Source: Symbiodinium natans (Eukaryota; Sar; Dinophyceae; Suessiales; Symbiodiniaceae). Taken from it: 64,000 nt of DNA. The notes below the pieces were generated by a model. That model did not search any database. It saw only the letters and a list, made by a program, of their open reading frames with translations, and was not told the origin of the DNA. A program made the position numbers and the translations under genes. This document shows positions 32,175 through 42,149 of this stretch, piece by piece (position 1 is the stretch's first letter; every line of letters begins with the position of its first letter). The stretch spans positions 311,342 through 375,341 of the forward strand of contig CAJNDS010002134.1 in the NCBI GenBank assembly GCA_905221605.1, in the 5' to 3' direction.

Positions 32175-32825
32175 ATGCCTAAGCTCTCAAGAACTCCGAA
32201 GCCCCAAGAAACTTCCCAAGACCCCAACATTCCCAGCCAAAAACAAGCTCGACTGCCAGAACCCTGCGCTGCACAGTGAAAGGCGCAGGGTGAACCCTTT
32301 CGTTTGTTTAACGACTTGCTTGTACTTACTGTTGGTGAGCAGGGAATGAGGGAATTTTTAGTCCCTATATTATACCCTTTAAGGGACTACATGGGTACCT
32401 CATTCCCCCATTCCTTGCTAACCAACAGCAAGTTTATACAGGGAGCTCAGATCCCAGCAAGGGGATAGGGGCCCAGTGGGGGTCTTAGGTTGTGCAGTGA
32501 GCTGCTGGCGCACCGCGTCGCCGCGCTCACAGTTCCACTCGAGAGCACGTTCTGCCCGCTTCCTTAGCGATGTGCAGGAGGATTTTTGCTTCAATCGCGG
32601 GTGTCGAGGTGCTGGTAGGGTTTTGGTTTTGGGTTAGGGCTTGTGGGGTTGAACTTCATGGTGCTCTGAGGCACTGCCACTGCCGCAGACATCCCGGCAG
32701 CCTTTCAGAAGGATACACTGGTGCGACCTGAACGGAGGAGAGATGTTTCGGCTGCAGATCCCATGATGCAGTCGAGCATCTTCTCTTTGCCATCGTCTTT
32801 CCTTGTGAGCATCTTCTCTTGCTGA
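32175..32825 (+). CDS. Short 3-exon gene, about 86 aa, unknown product
   Basis: ATG at 32175 follows a pyrimidine-rich stretch ending in two AGs (CTCAG at 32161, TTCAG at 32171), a plausible spliced-leader acceptor. Exons 32175-32275 and 32489-32531 join in phase (CA|G) to give PEPCAAQLCSELLAHRVAAL; a third exon 32709-32825 (KDTLVRPERRRDVSAADPMM...) ends in TGA. An alternative frame for the third exon (acceptor at 32690) ends earlier in IHWCDLNGGEMFRLQIP. Divergent from the gene starting at 31956 and convergent with the one ending at 33096. A palindromic mobile element (32326-32434) sits in intron 1. No domain recognised. Confidence 0.4.
32326..32434. mobile_element. Palindromic element (family 9)
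   Basis: TACTGTTGGTGAGCAGGGAA ... CATTCCTTGCTAACCAACAG, about 20-bp arms. A half copy occurs at 8679-8715 (GACTGTTGGTTAGTAGGGAA). Confidence 0.8.
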
Positions 32826-32909
32826 GATGACTTGCTGCTATATCAGCTCTGAGGACTGAAGAAGGGGTATCCATTGTTTGCGTACTAGTTTGTAAGGGAA
32901 CCGAAAAGG

Positions 32910-33042
32910 AAGTACTTAGAGGTTCATGGTACTTGTTAACCAATTATAACTGTACTTCTAACTGTACATATAACCATAGTAGGGCACTTAAGGGGCTTAC
33001 AAGTGGGTTTTAAGTACAGATATAATTGGTTGATAAGTACCC
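32910..33042. mobile_element. MITE family 2
   Basis: GAGGTTCATGGTACTTGTTA ... TATAATTGGTTGATAAGTAC; sits between two convergent genes. Confidence 0.85.
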
Positions 33043-33095
33043 TAAAGCCTAAACCCTAAACCCTAAACCACGAGCCTCCACAGATTTTCTAAAGC

Positions 33096-33648
33096 TTAGC
33101 GAATGCCGAGCGGCTTGGTAGCCTTCTTCTCTTTCTTTGCCTTCTTGTCCTTCTTGTCCTTCGAACGCGTCGTCCCAGAAGTATGCAACCCTAAACCCCA
33201 AACCCTAAACCCTAAACCCTACACCCTAAACCCTAAACCCTGTCACGTGCACAAGATGGCATTCTTCGCCGCAAGCCAACAGTCCCGTGACTACTCTCGC
33301 CTATGCTCATCGAAATTCAAGAGCATTCGCAGGGCATAGGATCAGAACTTTCGTGAAAAGCACAAAGTCTTCTTGGCGGTATCTTTTGCCAGCCTCTCGC
33401 GGACCATCACGCTATGAAATGTCAGATGCCCGAAATCTGAAGTCGCAGACAAGGACCTTTTCTACAACCCTTCTAGTCTGAACCATGAATGGCCGTTTCG
33501 GGTTTAGGGTTCAGGGGGCTAGAGTTTAGGCCCCTAAACCCTAAACCCTAAACCCTAAGCCCTTAACCCTAAACCCTAAATGTTTCGGAGGCTCCTTCTT
33601 GGGTTTCTTATTCTTCTTGGCGCTGTCGCTGTCTGACCCGCTGCCCAT
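33096..33648 (-). CDS. Small lysine-rich protein gene
   Basis: ATG at 33648 begins MGSGSDSDSAKKNKKPKKEP, a Ser/Asp then Lys-rich N-terminus. Exon 33411-33349 reads RDGPREAGKRYRQEDFVLF in frame; a further candidate lies at about 33297-33255; the last exon ends KKEKKATKPLGIR with TAA at 33098-33096. Boundaries of the third exon do not resolve cleanly. A second ATG 10 nt upstream starts a different short frame. The basic/acidic low-complexity ends suggest a nucleolar or RNA-associated protein, but nothing in the sequence proves it. Confidence 0.45.
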
Positions 33649-33689
33649 CACGGCAAAGCATCGGCTGGACTACCTTAAGACCTTTGCAT

Positions 33690-33925
33690 GTAATATAGGA
33701 GGCTTAATAATTAGGGTTTAGGGTTTTGGGGGGTAAAATGTAGGGGCCTGAATAATTAGAATAGGTTTTTGAGGGTTATTTGAGTATAATTACAAGGGGG
33801 CCATGTGGGAATCCTATTGCTAATGTAATATAGGGGTCGGAATAAATACTAACATCATTCCCATAATCCCTGTATGAGTTTTCTACAATGACCTCGAACC
33901 CTATTCTAATTATTCAGCGGTGTTC
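33690..33925. mobile_element. MITE family 4, compound copy
   Basis: GTAATATAGGAGGCTTAATA with a TTTAGGG fragment, then a second start (TGTAGGGGCCTGAATAATTA) and ATTCTAATTATTCAG at the right: two overlapping copies. Confidence 0.75.
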
Positions 33926-34001
33926 TACTCAAAGCCTGTGGTAGGTGATAGCGGAGAAGCATCTTATGTGCAAAAGAACTGGTACCAGCACCAGAGTGGA
34001 C

Positions 34002-34858
34002 TTAGGCGCCAGAAGTAGAGCCCAGAGGACACCCCAGCTTGTCGCCTACCCTAAACCGTGGCTTCTGCACCACGACCATGTCGATGATTCGGAAGGTTAT
34101 CTGCGCTGCAAGCCCAAACGTAGCCAGGACAGGTACGAGGAATCCATGCATGCAGCTAAAAACCAATGCACAAATGGTAATAAGCAGGCTAAGGCGAAGA
34201 AATACTTGCACACCCTGTTGCAAACGGGGCAAACCTCTTTGGCCTTCTTGACAATGGAATTGTTCAACCGCATAAACCCCCCAACCCTAAAGTGACATGT
34301 TTGCCCGGTCGAGCCACGCCTCGTAGGATTTAGGGTTTAGGGTTTAGGGTCTAGGGGATACGCGAGGGGAATTCATCACAAAACACTGAGATCAACCTGG
34401 AAGCTGCGACTTACAGCTGGCCATGCAACTTGTTGAGCCTTAACTCTTGGCTGTTGAAGCCCCGAGTCAAAATACAAAACACGCACACACATACACACAT
34501 GTATACACGCACACATACATTTACATCTTTTATGAACATATATGTCTTGCATCCAGATATATACACACATGACACATGTACACAGGATCGACATACAAAG
34601 GCTCATGGATAGAACGATATACAAACAAATGTGCATGTGCTTATGAAAATTCGCGAACCTGGCACCTAAACCTTGAATGTCGAAACACACGCTTGTTCTA
34701 CCAGCTCTTACAAGCCCTATTGGCCTGAAGCCTAAAACCCCAAACCTCAAGCTCCCCAAACTCTAAACCCTAATACCCCCACCCCCCCCCCCCCCCCCGG
34801 AAGCCTCGATCCGTGATTGTCGGAGCTGCTTGGGGCGCATGATGCTAGTAGACCCCAT
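34002..34858 (-). CDS. Small gene, possible membrane protein (model uncertain)
   Basis: ATG at 34858-34856 behind CCAACAG (possible trans-splice acceptor) starts MGSTSIMRPKQLRQSRIEAS. A clean 36-nt exon 34450-34415 (PRVKAQQVAWPA) has acceptor CAACAG and donor GTAAGT. The 3' part lies in 34280-34002, where two minus frames are open: one has CPVCNRVCKYFF followed by hydrophobic residues and stops near 34110; the other has two hydrophobic segments and stops at 34002. A plus-strand frame (33945-34295) is also open. Head-to-tail with the gene starting at 33648. Confidence 0.35.
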
Positions 34859-35014
34859 CTCTGTTGGAAACCTAGGAGGAGGGGGCGGGGGGGGGGTAGG
34901 GATTGTAGGGTTTAGGGTTTAGAGCAGCTAGGGTTTAGGGATGTTTAGGGTTTAGGGTTATATATATATAGGGTTTAGGGCGTAGGGTTGGGTTTATAGG
35001 GTTTGGGAATTCAG

Positions 35015-35534
35015 GGTCCTTCGACTGTCGGAACGGTTTTGGGAGGACGCTGAAGGATTTCTTCAAAAATCCGGGTTGCCCTCCACCCAGGACCAGGCTT
35101 GCGTCTTAGAGCCTAGGAATATCAAGGAGGTAAGAATCGAAAGGATAAGGCACTTCAATCTTCAAACGTCAGCGGTTCAGAAGGGGAGGCATGGCCGTTA
35201 GAGCCAGCCTGAGCCAGCTCCAGCAGACCAAGACGGTCTAAGGCGAATATACTGCCCAGAAACCCAATCTTTATTGACTGGAAGGGTGCTGCGTTTGCAA
35301 GAAGCTTGAGGAGTTCAACCCTAAACTCGAAACCCTATAAGGCCTTGGGGGCGGGGGGGGGGGGGGGGGGGGAGGGAGCACTAGGAGTACACCTTGTAGC
35401 CTGGCAACGGGAGGGCCATCGTCACGCCGATCACTGTCGACGGCATGGCGGTGGTTGCAGCGGCCTCGAAACGCGATTTCGGGGCCACGGTTGGGGAAAT
35501 TGTATCTGGGGCTTCACCCACCTCAATGAAATGA
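35015..35534 (+). CDS. Three in-phase exons of a gene of unknown product, 5' exon not found
   Basis: Exon 35015-35129 (SERFWEDAEGFLQKSGLPST, acceptor TTCAG, donor GTAAGA), exon 35202-35285 (ADQDGLRRIYCPETQSLLTG, acceptor GTTAG, donor GTGCTG) and exon 35400-35534 (VTPITVDGMAVVAAASKRDF..., acceptor TTGTAG) join without frame breaks and end in TGA. The 35286-35399 intron contains a poly-G run. The first exon starts in phase 2, so an upstream exon must exist, yet only about 150 bp separate it from the divergent start at 34858. Confidence 0.5.
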
Positions 35535-35639
35535 CACAAGGATGCGCAAAGAGACGGAGAGATTGACATCCTCCGCAACACGACCTGGCAAAGAAGGCTC
35601 CCAAGCCCAGCTGAGTAGAAGGCTGTTGTAGGGTAAGTA

Positions 35640-36021
35640 GCAGCAGCAGCAGCAGCCGTGGTCGGAGTGGCAGACGTGGGAGCTGCAGAAACCGTTGCGC
35701 CCGTTGCGCCCGTTGCACCCGTTGCACCCGTTGCGCCCGTTGCGCCCGTTGCGCCCGCAACCGAATGATCAGCTGGAGCAACCTAGTTCATGGTCGGAGT
35801 AGTATTAAAACTCAAAAAATGCCTATTCCTTGTGGAGGTTTTTAAGTACCCTCCTTAAAAATGCAAAAGGTTACCCCCACTGTGACAGAGCAACAGCTGT
35901 AGGAGCAGCTGTGAGCGGAGCCGTGCTTGGCGTGCTGGGTCTGGGTGGCGACGTGGTCCTCTCCATCGTGGTGGAGCTGTGGCCGACAGATCTTGAGGTT
36001 GATCTCTCCTTGGTGGTTTAG
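35640..36021 (+). CDS. Candidate exons with Val-Ala-Pro repeat and hydrophobic Gly-rich C-terminus
   Basis: A frame ending in TGA near 35766 encodes Ala-rich sequence then seven Val-Ala-Pro units from the 9-bp tandem repeat at 35693-35756. About 110 bp downstream, 35884-36021 encodes a Gly/Val-rich stretch (GAVLGVLGLGGDVVLSIVVE) ending in TAG. Both have AG acceptors and could be the end of the preceding plus gene or a separate gene. The repeat is also open on the minus strand, so the coding call is weak. Confidence 0.3.
35693..35756. repeat. 9-bp minisatellite CGTTGCGCC
   Basis: Seven tandem 9-mers with CGTTGCACC variants in the middle; in frame with a possible Val-Ala-Pro coding repeat. Confidence 0.9.
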
Positions 36022-36300
36022 GGTTTAGGGTTTAGGGTTTAGGGTGTTGAGGGGGTAGAGGCACACCAATTAAAACAGGGGGTAGATCTGCACACCAAAA
36101 AAGAGCCCTAGCAAAGCAGACCTTATATGACATAGACCCCCCAAACCCACCAAACCGTAGACCCTCAACCCCCCAAAAACCCAAAAACCCCCAAACCAAA
36201 CGTCACCAAGAAAACTGCATCTTCCAACAGGGTTTAGGGTTTAGGGTTTAGGGTTTAGGGTTTAGGGTTTAGGGTAACTCTCAAGAGCTGGAGTTGCGAC

Positions 36301-39300
36301 TCAGGCGGCGGTCTCCTTGGACGAGGAGAGGGTGGTCTGCGATGTGCTCGGAGCTTCGGTGGTGCCTGCCTGCTCGCGAAAGAAATCGGCCACTGAAACC
36401 CTAAACCCTAAACCCTAAACCCTAAACCCTAAACCCTGAACCCTGAACCCTTGAAAACCTGACGCCCCAACATGCAAACACTTAGAATCCTCAACGCCAA
36501 ACGCTTGAAGCCCTAACAAGTGTCGAGTTGGTCTCGTTCTGGGTGGGTGGGTGGGGGGTTGCTGTGACGAAAAAACATCCGCAAAGGCCTGGCTTTCATC
36601 GCGAAAACTACACGGACCCATCGCCGTGCATGCTACTGCCTGCCCAGCATCCCGCCCCACCCCAACCCCCCCCCCCCCTCCCCAGGGTTTAGGGTTTAGG
36701 GTTTAGGGTTTAGGGTTTAGGGTTTAGGGTTTAGGGTTCCCCAGCTCCCAGCTACACATCACCTGGCTGAGCTTGTTCGTTCAGATGTCAAGTTGAAAAA
36801 CCTCTAAGCTACACATTGCTTCGTGTGGGAAGGAAGGACAAGAATCGAAAGAACACACGGTTACAGGGATCACTTAACCTGGAAAATGTGTGGCAAGGCA
36901 GTACAAGGGCTTAGTTAGGTCAAACTGCGAGAACATGCCAGCTAAGACTAAGAGTCAACTACAAGTAGCAAGCGCTGGCAAATGTCATGTGGTTTAGGGT
37001 TTCGGGTCTAGGCTTCTCATCGACAAACATCTCTTCGCGTGATAAACTGGTTCCTCCGTCTTGAAATTCACACAAGGACCTTTAGATCATCCGGCAGACC
37101 CAAACTCGAAAACTCAGAAGCTACAAGCCCCTAAACCCTAAACCCTAAACCCTAATGCCCCAAAACCCCAAAGCCCTGAGATGATGCTCCAAAGTGCCTT
37201 GGTCGAAGGAGCTGCCGTTCGCCTCATCTCCTCCGCGGCGAAAAGGTAGGGGTCCACCTCTCCAAGCTGGAGTTTCGGCAGTGTAGGGTTTAGGGCGTTT
37301 AGGGTTCAGGGTTTGGTGTTTTAGGGTTGGGGAGTTTAGGGTTAAGGGTTTTAGGTTTTAGGGTTGGGGAGTTTAGGGCTTGGAGTTGAGGATTTAGGGT
37401 TTAGGGTTTGGGTTTAGGGTTTAGGCCTTAGAAGTGTTTAGGAGTTTAAGCTGTTGCGCTTTTGCGACTGTGTCTTGCCCCGCCTCTTCTGTGGTCGTTT
37501 CGTCTTCTCTCGTGAAGACTTGTTGTTTCATGAAGACGGTGTAGACGGGGTCATACCTGAGCAAGAGCAAAACTCCTCTTTACCGCTGTTATGAGTACGT
37601 CAGCTGCCACCACTCCTACTCCCACTCCCACTCCCACTCCACGACGACGACGACCACCTGCACCACTACCACTGCCACTACGATCACTACTAACACTACT
37701 GCTGCTGTGTTGCTACTGCTTGCTGATGCTACTGCTATTGCTAACTGCTACTACGTGATAGCGAGTACGATGAACTACGATTACGACTGGGTCTTATCGC
37801 TATGGCTGTTGCTGTGGCTGTTGTTTACCATTGAGACTACAATTGCTTTGATCTTGCTGTTGCTAGTGCGACGACGCGCCTGCCTATAAATCTGCTGGAG
37901 GGTTCAGTACCTGGGAACCACTCATGGTAGGGACCTTGGTTCGCATAGACCCCTTGTCAGCCACAATGACACCTTCTTGGATTCCAGCGGAGGAATCAAA
38001 GGTACCCTAAACCCTAAACCCTAAACCCTAAACCCCAAACCCTGAACCCTAAACCCTAAACCCTAAACCCTAGCATCTTGGGCTGCAAGGGCTTTTGCAA
38101 ACGATTGGGATTTGCATCGGTCTGCGCTTTCCGGCTTTGCGGGTTTTGAGGCTGGTTAGGTTCTTCGTAGCCCAGTAACCATATTATTATAGTAAGGGCA
38201 CCCCTTTTTTGGGTTGGTTACTTTACAAGGGAACCCTAAACCCTAAACCCTAAACCCTAAACCCCAAACCCTAAACCCTAAACTCTAAACCCTAAACCCT
38301 AAACCAACCAACCAAAAAAACAGGGTAAAGGGTACCACTGGGCTACCAAGGGTTTAGTTGCGGTGGCAGAGGCCCGAGGCTTCGCAGTTCCTAAACTCTA
38401 AACCCTAAACCCTAAACCCTGACGCCTAAACCCCACTCAGGTCTCCGGAGCGCCTCAGAAATCTCAAACGCCGTTTCGCTTCCTACCCTTGCAGCAAAAG
38501 GTGCACGAGGGAGCTCTCTTCACATCCCTCGCGTTTCCAGCACCTTTCTGGAATGTTAGGGTTTAGGGTTTAGGGTTTAGGGCTTAGGGCTTAGGGCTTA
38601 GGGTTTACAGACATACCTTCATACATACTTACATACTTACTTGTACATGCACGTGTATGTGTACTTGTATAAACATCTCTGCAGATACACACATGTCTAT
38701 ATACGTACGTAAACGTGGGTGCATATACATACATATATGTTCTCTCACCGTGTCTCGTGACTTAACGATTGCGGACTCTCGAATGCGGCTGCTTCAGGTT
38801 CTCAACAAAGCCACTTCGACCATCATATGGGTGATTCCCCAAATAGTGGTGTAATTACCCCCTTGATACCCCACATTGAACAGAACCCCCTTAAGGAGGT
38901 ACAGCTATTTTCGGAAACCCCCATGTCTAAGGACAAGACCTCGTTATAAGACCTCTGTAAACCAAGTCAGCCCACGATCAAAGGATAACCTGCCCACAGA
39001 AACAGTTTTGTTATACTTCTCGAATGATGTGGCGATGCTAAGCCCTAGGCAAAGAACCTATACTTTAACCAGGGCTTATACTTTAACAAAGTGATGCCAA
39101 ACAGGAATACAGTCGAGCCTGTATGTGCCATCGATTGCCCACACACTGCAGGCGCAGTTGGAATCCACTGTGCACCTGTCCTGGCACTCCTTGTAGGAGG
39201 CGACCTTGCCACACAGGATCACAAAGAAGATGGCGCTGTTTAAACGCACAACCTAGCAACGTATGCTGTCACAACACACTGCTCTTCAAGGGTTTCGGGT

Positions 39301-40216
39301 TTAGGGTTCTAAACCCTTTTTTTAGAACCCTAAACCTTAAACTCTAAACCCTAAGACACATGTGCAACGCCTTGCACAAGCGTGGGCAACAGCATAGTGG
39401 CATAGTGCGTTCAAAGTGGCCACTGCAGGTTCGCCACCTGACAAGTGGAAGTTTAGGGTTTAGGGTTTATTATTTGGGGATGGAACGAGCCTCCCAATCT
39501 TAGGATTCATGTGTGCCATGCCTCGATCAATGTCCCTGGAGCCAACACTCTTGTAGGTGTTGTAGCGCCTGTACCTCAAGCAACAGGCGCTCTGAGCTCC
39601 GGTGGAGAGCTCTTGGGTGCAATCCATTGTCAACAAGAATCCGGAAAGCGAGCACGTTTTTCAGCCAAAGCACTCCTTATACTTCGGCCGGCTGCTGGGA
39701 ACTTTCATCAGCATGAGCCTTGCTGCAGGTGCAAGGGGACTGCGTCGCCCTTCAGCCTGAAACACCCCCACTGAGCCCCGAACTTCCGAAAAACCCTCGG
39801 AGCCCTCGAAAGCCCGAGCCAGGCGCCTCAGGCGCTCTCAGCAACTCCTCCAAGATTCAACCCTAAACCCTAAACCCCTCAACCCATCGATTTCTTGTGC
39901 TCTCAGCCAGGAACTTCAGAAAGAGTACCTTTAAATCGGACCTTAGGATGATGCTCGCAGCCGTTGAGGAGGCAACTTCGGGCTGTTTCAGGGCAATAAA
40001 GGGAGGGTAGTAGGATTGGGTGTCCTTGAGTCATGGGTTTAGGGTTTAGGGTTTAGGGTTATCTATAAAGTGCCGTAAAAAGCCATCTGCGTAAGCGGGC
40101 TTCTTGGCCCCCCGACGTCTCGCTATCCTTCACGAAACTTTCTGGATGCCTACGGCAGCCTCAGCGGGGCAAGGGGTAGAGTAGGCGAGTCTGGGACTCG
40201 TTTTGTGCGTAGGCAT
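36301..40216 (-). CDS. Multi-exon gene with Cys-rich PAN/Apple-like segment
   Basis: ATG at 40216-40214 opens exon 40216-40154 (MPTHKTSPRLAYSTPC, donor GTAGGC). Further minus exons: about 39990-39923, 39628-39480 (TYKSVGSRDIDRGMAHMN), 39440-39375, 39235-39120 (CGKVASYKECQDRCTVDSNC), 38537-38484 (CTFCCKG), 38152-38073 (Gln/Pro-rich), 38006-37911 (SAGIQEGVIVADKGSMRTKV, both ends clean), about 37559-37448 (YDPVYTVFMKQQVFTRED), 37282-37175 (GEVDPYLFAAEEMRRT) and the last, 36392-36301, ending TSQTTLSSSKETAA with TGA. The Cys spacing SYKEC-x3-C-x5-C-x-C fits a PAN/Apple-type disulfide module, implying a secreted or surface protein; the signal peptide was not identified. Order is consistent, but phases were checked only at a few junctions, so it may be more than one gene. 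Confidence 0.5.
37600..37870. repeat. Degenerate trinucleotide-rich tract (CAC, ACT, GCT)
   Basis: CCACTCCCACTCCCACTC then CACTACCACTGCC, drifting to CTGCTGTTGCT. Cryptic repeat; no gene called. Confidence 0.8.
38164..38352. mobile_element. MITE family 3 with CCCTAAA tract inside
   Basis: Ends GTAGCCCAGTAACCATATTA and AAGGGTACCACTGGGCTACC match the 7984 copy, but the centre holds about 75 bp of CCCTAAA (38229-38307) at the AAGGGAACC position. Confidence 0.88.
39511..39774 (+). other. Antisense open frame overlapping a minus-strand exon
   Basis: An 87-codon plus frame (ALSSGGELLGAIHCQQESGK) overlaps the minus exon at 39628-39480. I assign the minus strand because neighbouring exons on that strand form a consistent series. 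Confidence 0.25.
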
Positions 40217-40240
40217 ATTTGCTGACTAAAGGGTTTCGCC

Positions 40241-40243
40241 AAG

Positions 40244-40276
<33 letters not shown>

Positions 40277-40278
40277 AG
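40241..40278. repeat. Poly-C run of about 34
   Basis: Nearly uninterrupted C between the stop at 40317 and the start at 40216 of two tandem minus genes. Confidence 0.95.
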
Positions 40279-40316
40279 GTGATATTGTTGCTTACAACGC
40301 AGTGGAAGCTCAAGTC

Positions 40317-41960
40317 CTATATCGAGTCATTCCCAAAGTCATTGCAATATGACTTGTTATAGCTGCTCTCGCCTCCCGGAACCTCCGGTGCAACAGGACT
40401 GCGGGTAAAACGAGAAAACCACATCTGGGAGAAGAAGCCCACAGCCCGAATGTGAGGAGCTGGCAGGGAGGGGGGCATGGCTTCCAGTTGCATCCGGCGG
40501 ACTGGTTCAAGTTTTATTGTATGTATATATATATATATACTGTTTGTAGAAACACTTATATAGATACAAACGCCCACCAGCAACGGCCAGCCTTTGACCG
40601 AAACCTGACAAACGTACATAGCAAGCCGGCTCAGAACCACACACGTTATAAACCTTCTACTAAACCCTAAACCCTAAACCCTAAACCCTAAACCCTAAAC
40701 CCTAAACCCTTACCCCTAAACCCTAGCCCAATTCCACACCTTTCCTGCTGACTCCGCGGGTCCCCTCTCCTACAGTCTAACTGACCTCCTAAACCCTAAA
40801 CCCTAAACCCTAAACCCAAACCCTAACCCTAAACCCTAAACCCTAAACCCTGATTGCCAGGGATGCTGGCCCTTCCATCGCTGACAGCTCCTGGCGTGAG
40901 CGCAATCAGGGTTTAGGATTGGGAGCTTCCCACTTATACTAAAGGTCCTTCAAAGGGATTCGAGTACCCCCTGCTATAATCCCCACTAAGGACTGTTAGT
41001 CTAAGGGGGAGCATCCCAACTTAGATGTGCCCCTAAACCCGAAACCCTAAACCCTAAACTCCCTGGTTTTCACTTCAGGCTCTGCCTCCGGGACCTCGGA
41101 ATTCCCGCTCAGAAGACACCACAGCCAAAACACTAAACCCTCGAGCTGCCAGACACCACACCCCAACATGACAACCCTAGAAACCTACCAAGGGTTTCGG
41201 GTTGAGGCCCTAAACCCTAAACCCTAAACCCTAAACCCTAAACCCTAAACCCTAAACCCTGAACCCTGAACCCTAAACCTACAAACCCTCCCCCTCCCCC
41301 CCGCCCCCCCGCCCGCCCCATGGCTCAATCCCACCTCTCTCTCGGCCTGTAAGCTGCGCACTGGCAGCGGCCATCCTTGGGTCGCGTCGCTTTTCTAGGG
41401 ACTTGGAGGGTTTAGGGTTTAGGGTTTAGGGCTTAGGTTTTTGTTTAACTTCTAGGGCTGGGTTGAGGGTCTAGGGTTAGAGGGTGTAGGATTTCGGGTT
41501 CAGAGATTTTAGGGTTCTAGGGTTTGTAGTGTTGGAGGGTTGTGGTTCAGGGGATTCAGGCTTGAGGGATGAAGGGATTCAAGGACGATTTAAGGTCTTT
41601 AGGGACTATAGGGTTTAGGGGTTTTGGTTTTCTGGCTTAACCGTCGGATTTGTGGAGTTTGCACGGCTTGATGGCGCTTGTAGGGCTGCTTGTGTGTCAG
41701 GGCCTACGGAGCCCGTCGGTTTGAGGCGTCATGTTGTCTGGCCAAGCACCTCTGCACGCATCGACTACTCCTCTAACTCTCCCCCTTTTGGTTTGGGGCG
41801 CCGCCTCAATAGGACAAACAAGGCAACTTTACCCCCCAATGCCCAAGTTGTCTTAGAATCCTATTGTAGGCCAGGCCAAGAGAGGCACGAAACTCAAAGC
41901 GACCCGAACCCCATGCTGCTTGCAGCCAGGGGTCTTGATCACCTTGGGCTTGCGGCGCAT
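40317..41960 (-). CDS. Six-exon gene, unknown product
   Basis: Start MRRKPKVIKTPGCKQHG at 41960, exons 41394-41335 (SDATQGWPLPVRSLQAERE, acceptor CCCTAG, donor GTGGGA), about 41118-41061 (NSEVPEAEPEVKTR), 40895-about 40852 (ELSAMEGPASLAIR), 40769-40740 (30 nt, ERGPAESAGK, donor GTGTGG) and 40506-40317 (SRFTRSPVAPEVPGGESSY..., ends NDSI then TAG). The fourth and fifth exons join in frame. No domain recognised. Its stop is about 100 bp upstream of the next start at 40216; a 34-bp poly-C run lies between them. Confidence 0.5.
40919..41020. mobile_element. MITE family 1, complete
   Basis: TTGGGAGCTTCCCACTTATA ... GACTGTTAGTCTAAGGGGGA; intron of the 40317-41960 gene. Confidence 0.8.
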
Positions 41961-42149
41961 GCTTTTGTTGCTTTGCGGTGTCGGGTCCGGGGGTAGAATT
42001 CGGCCCCTCATAAAAGTCGGAGGTGTCTTACAGTTGACCAGAATCCCCTAACAGAGCTTCGGCACAAAACCTTCCTGAAGAACTAGGTTGATACTAAGGG
42101 GGAACTGCTATAAGCTATACCATATTCCACGGGCCTGCTTGGCAACATC

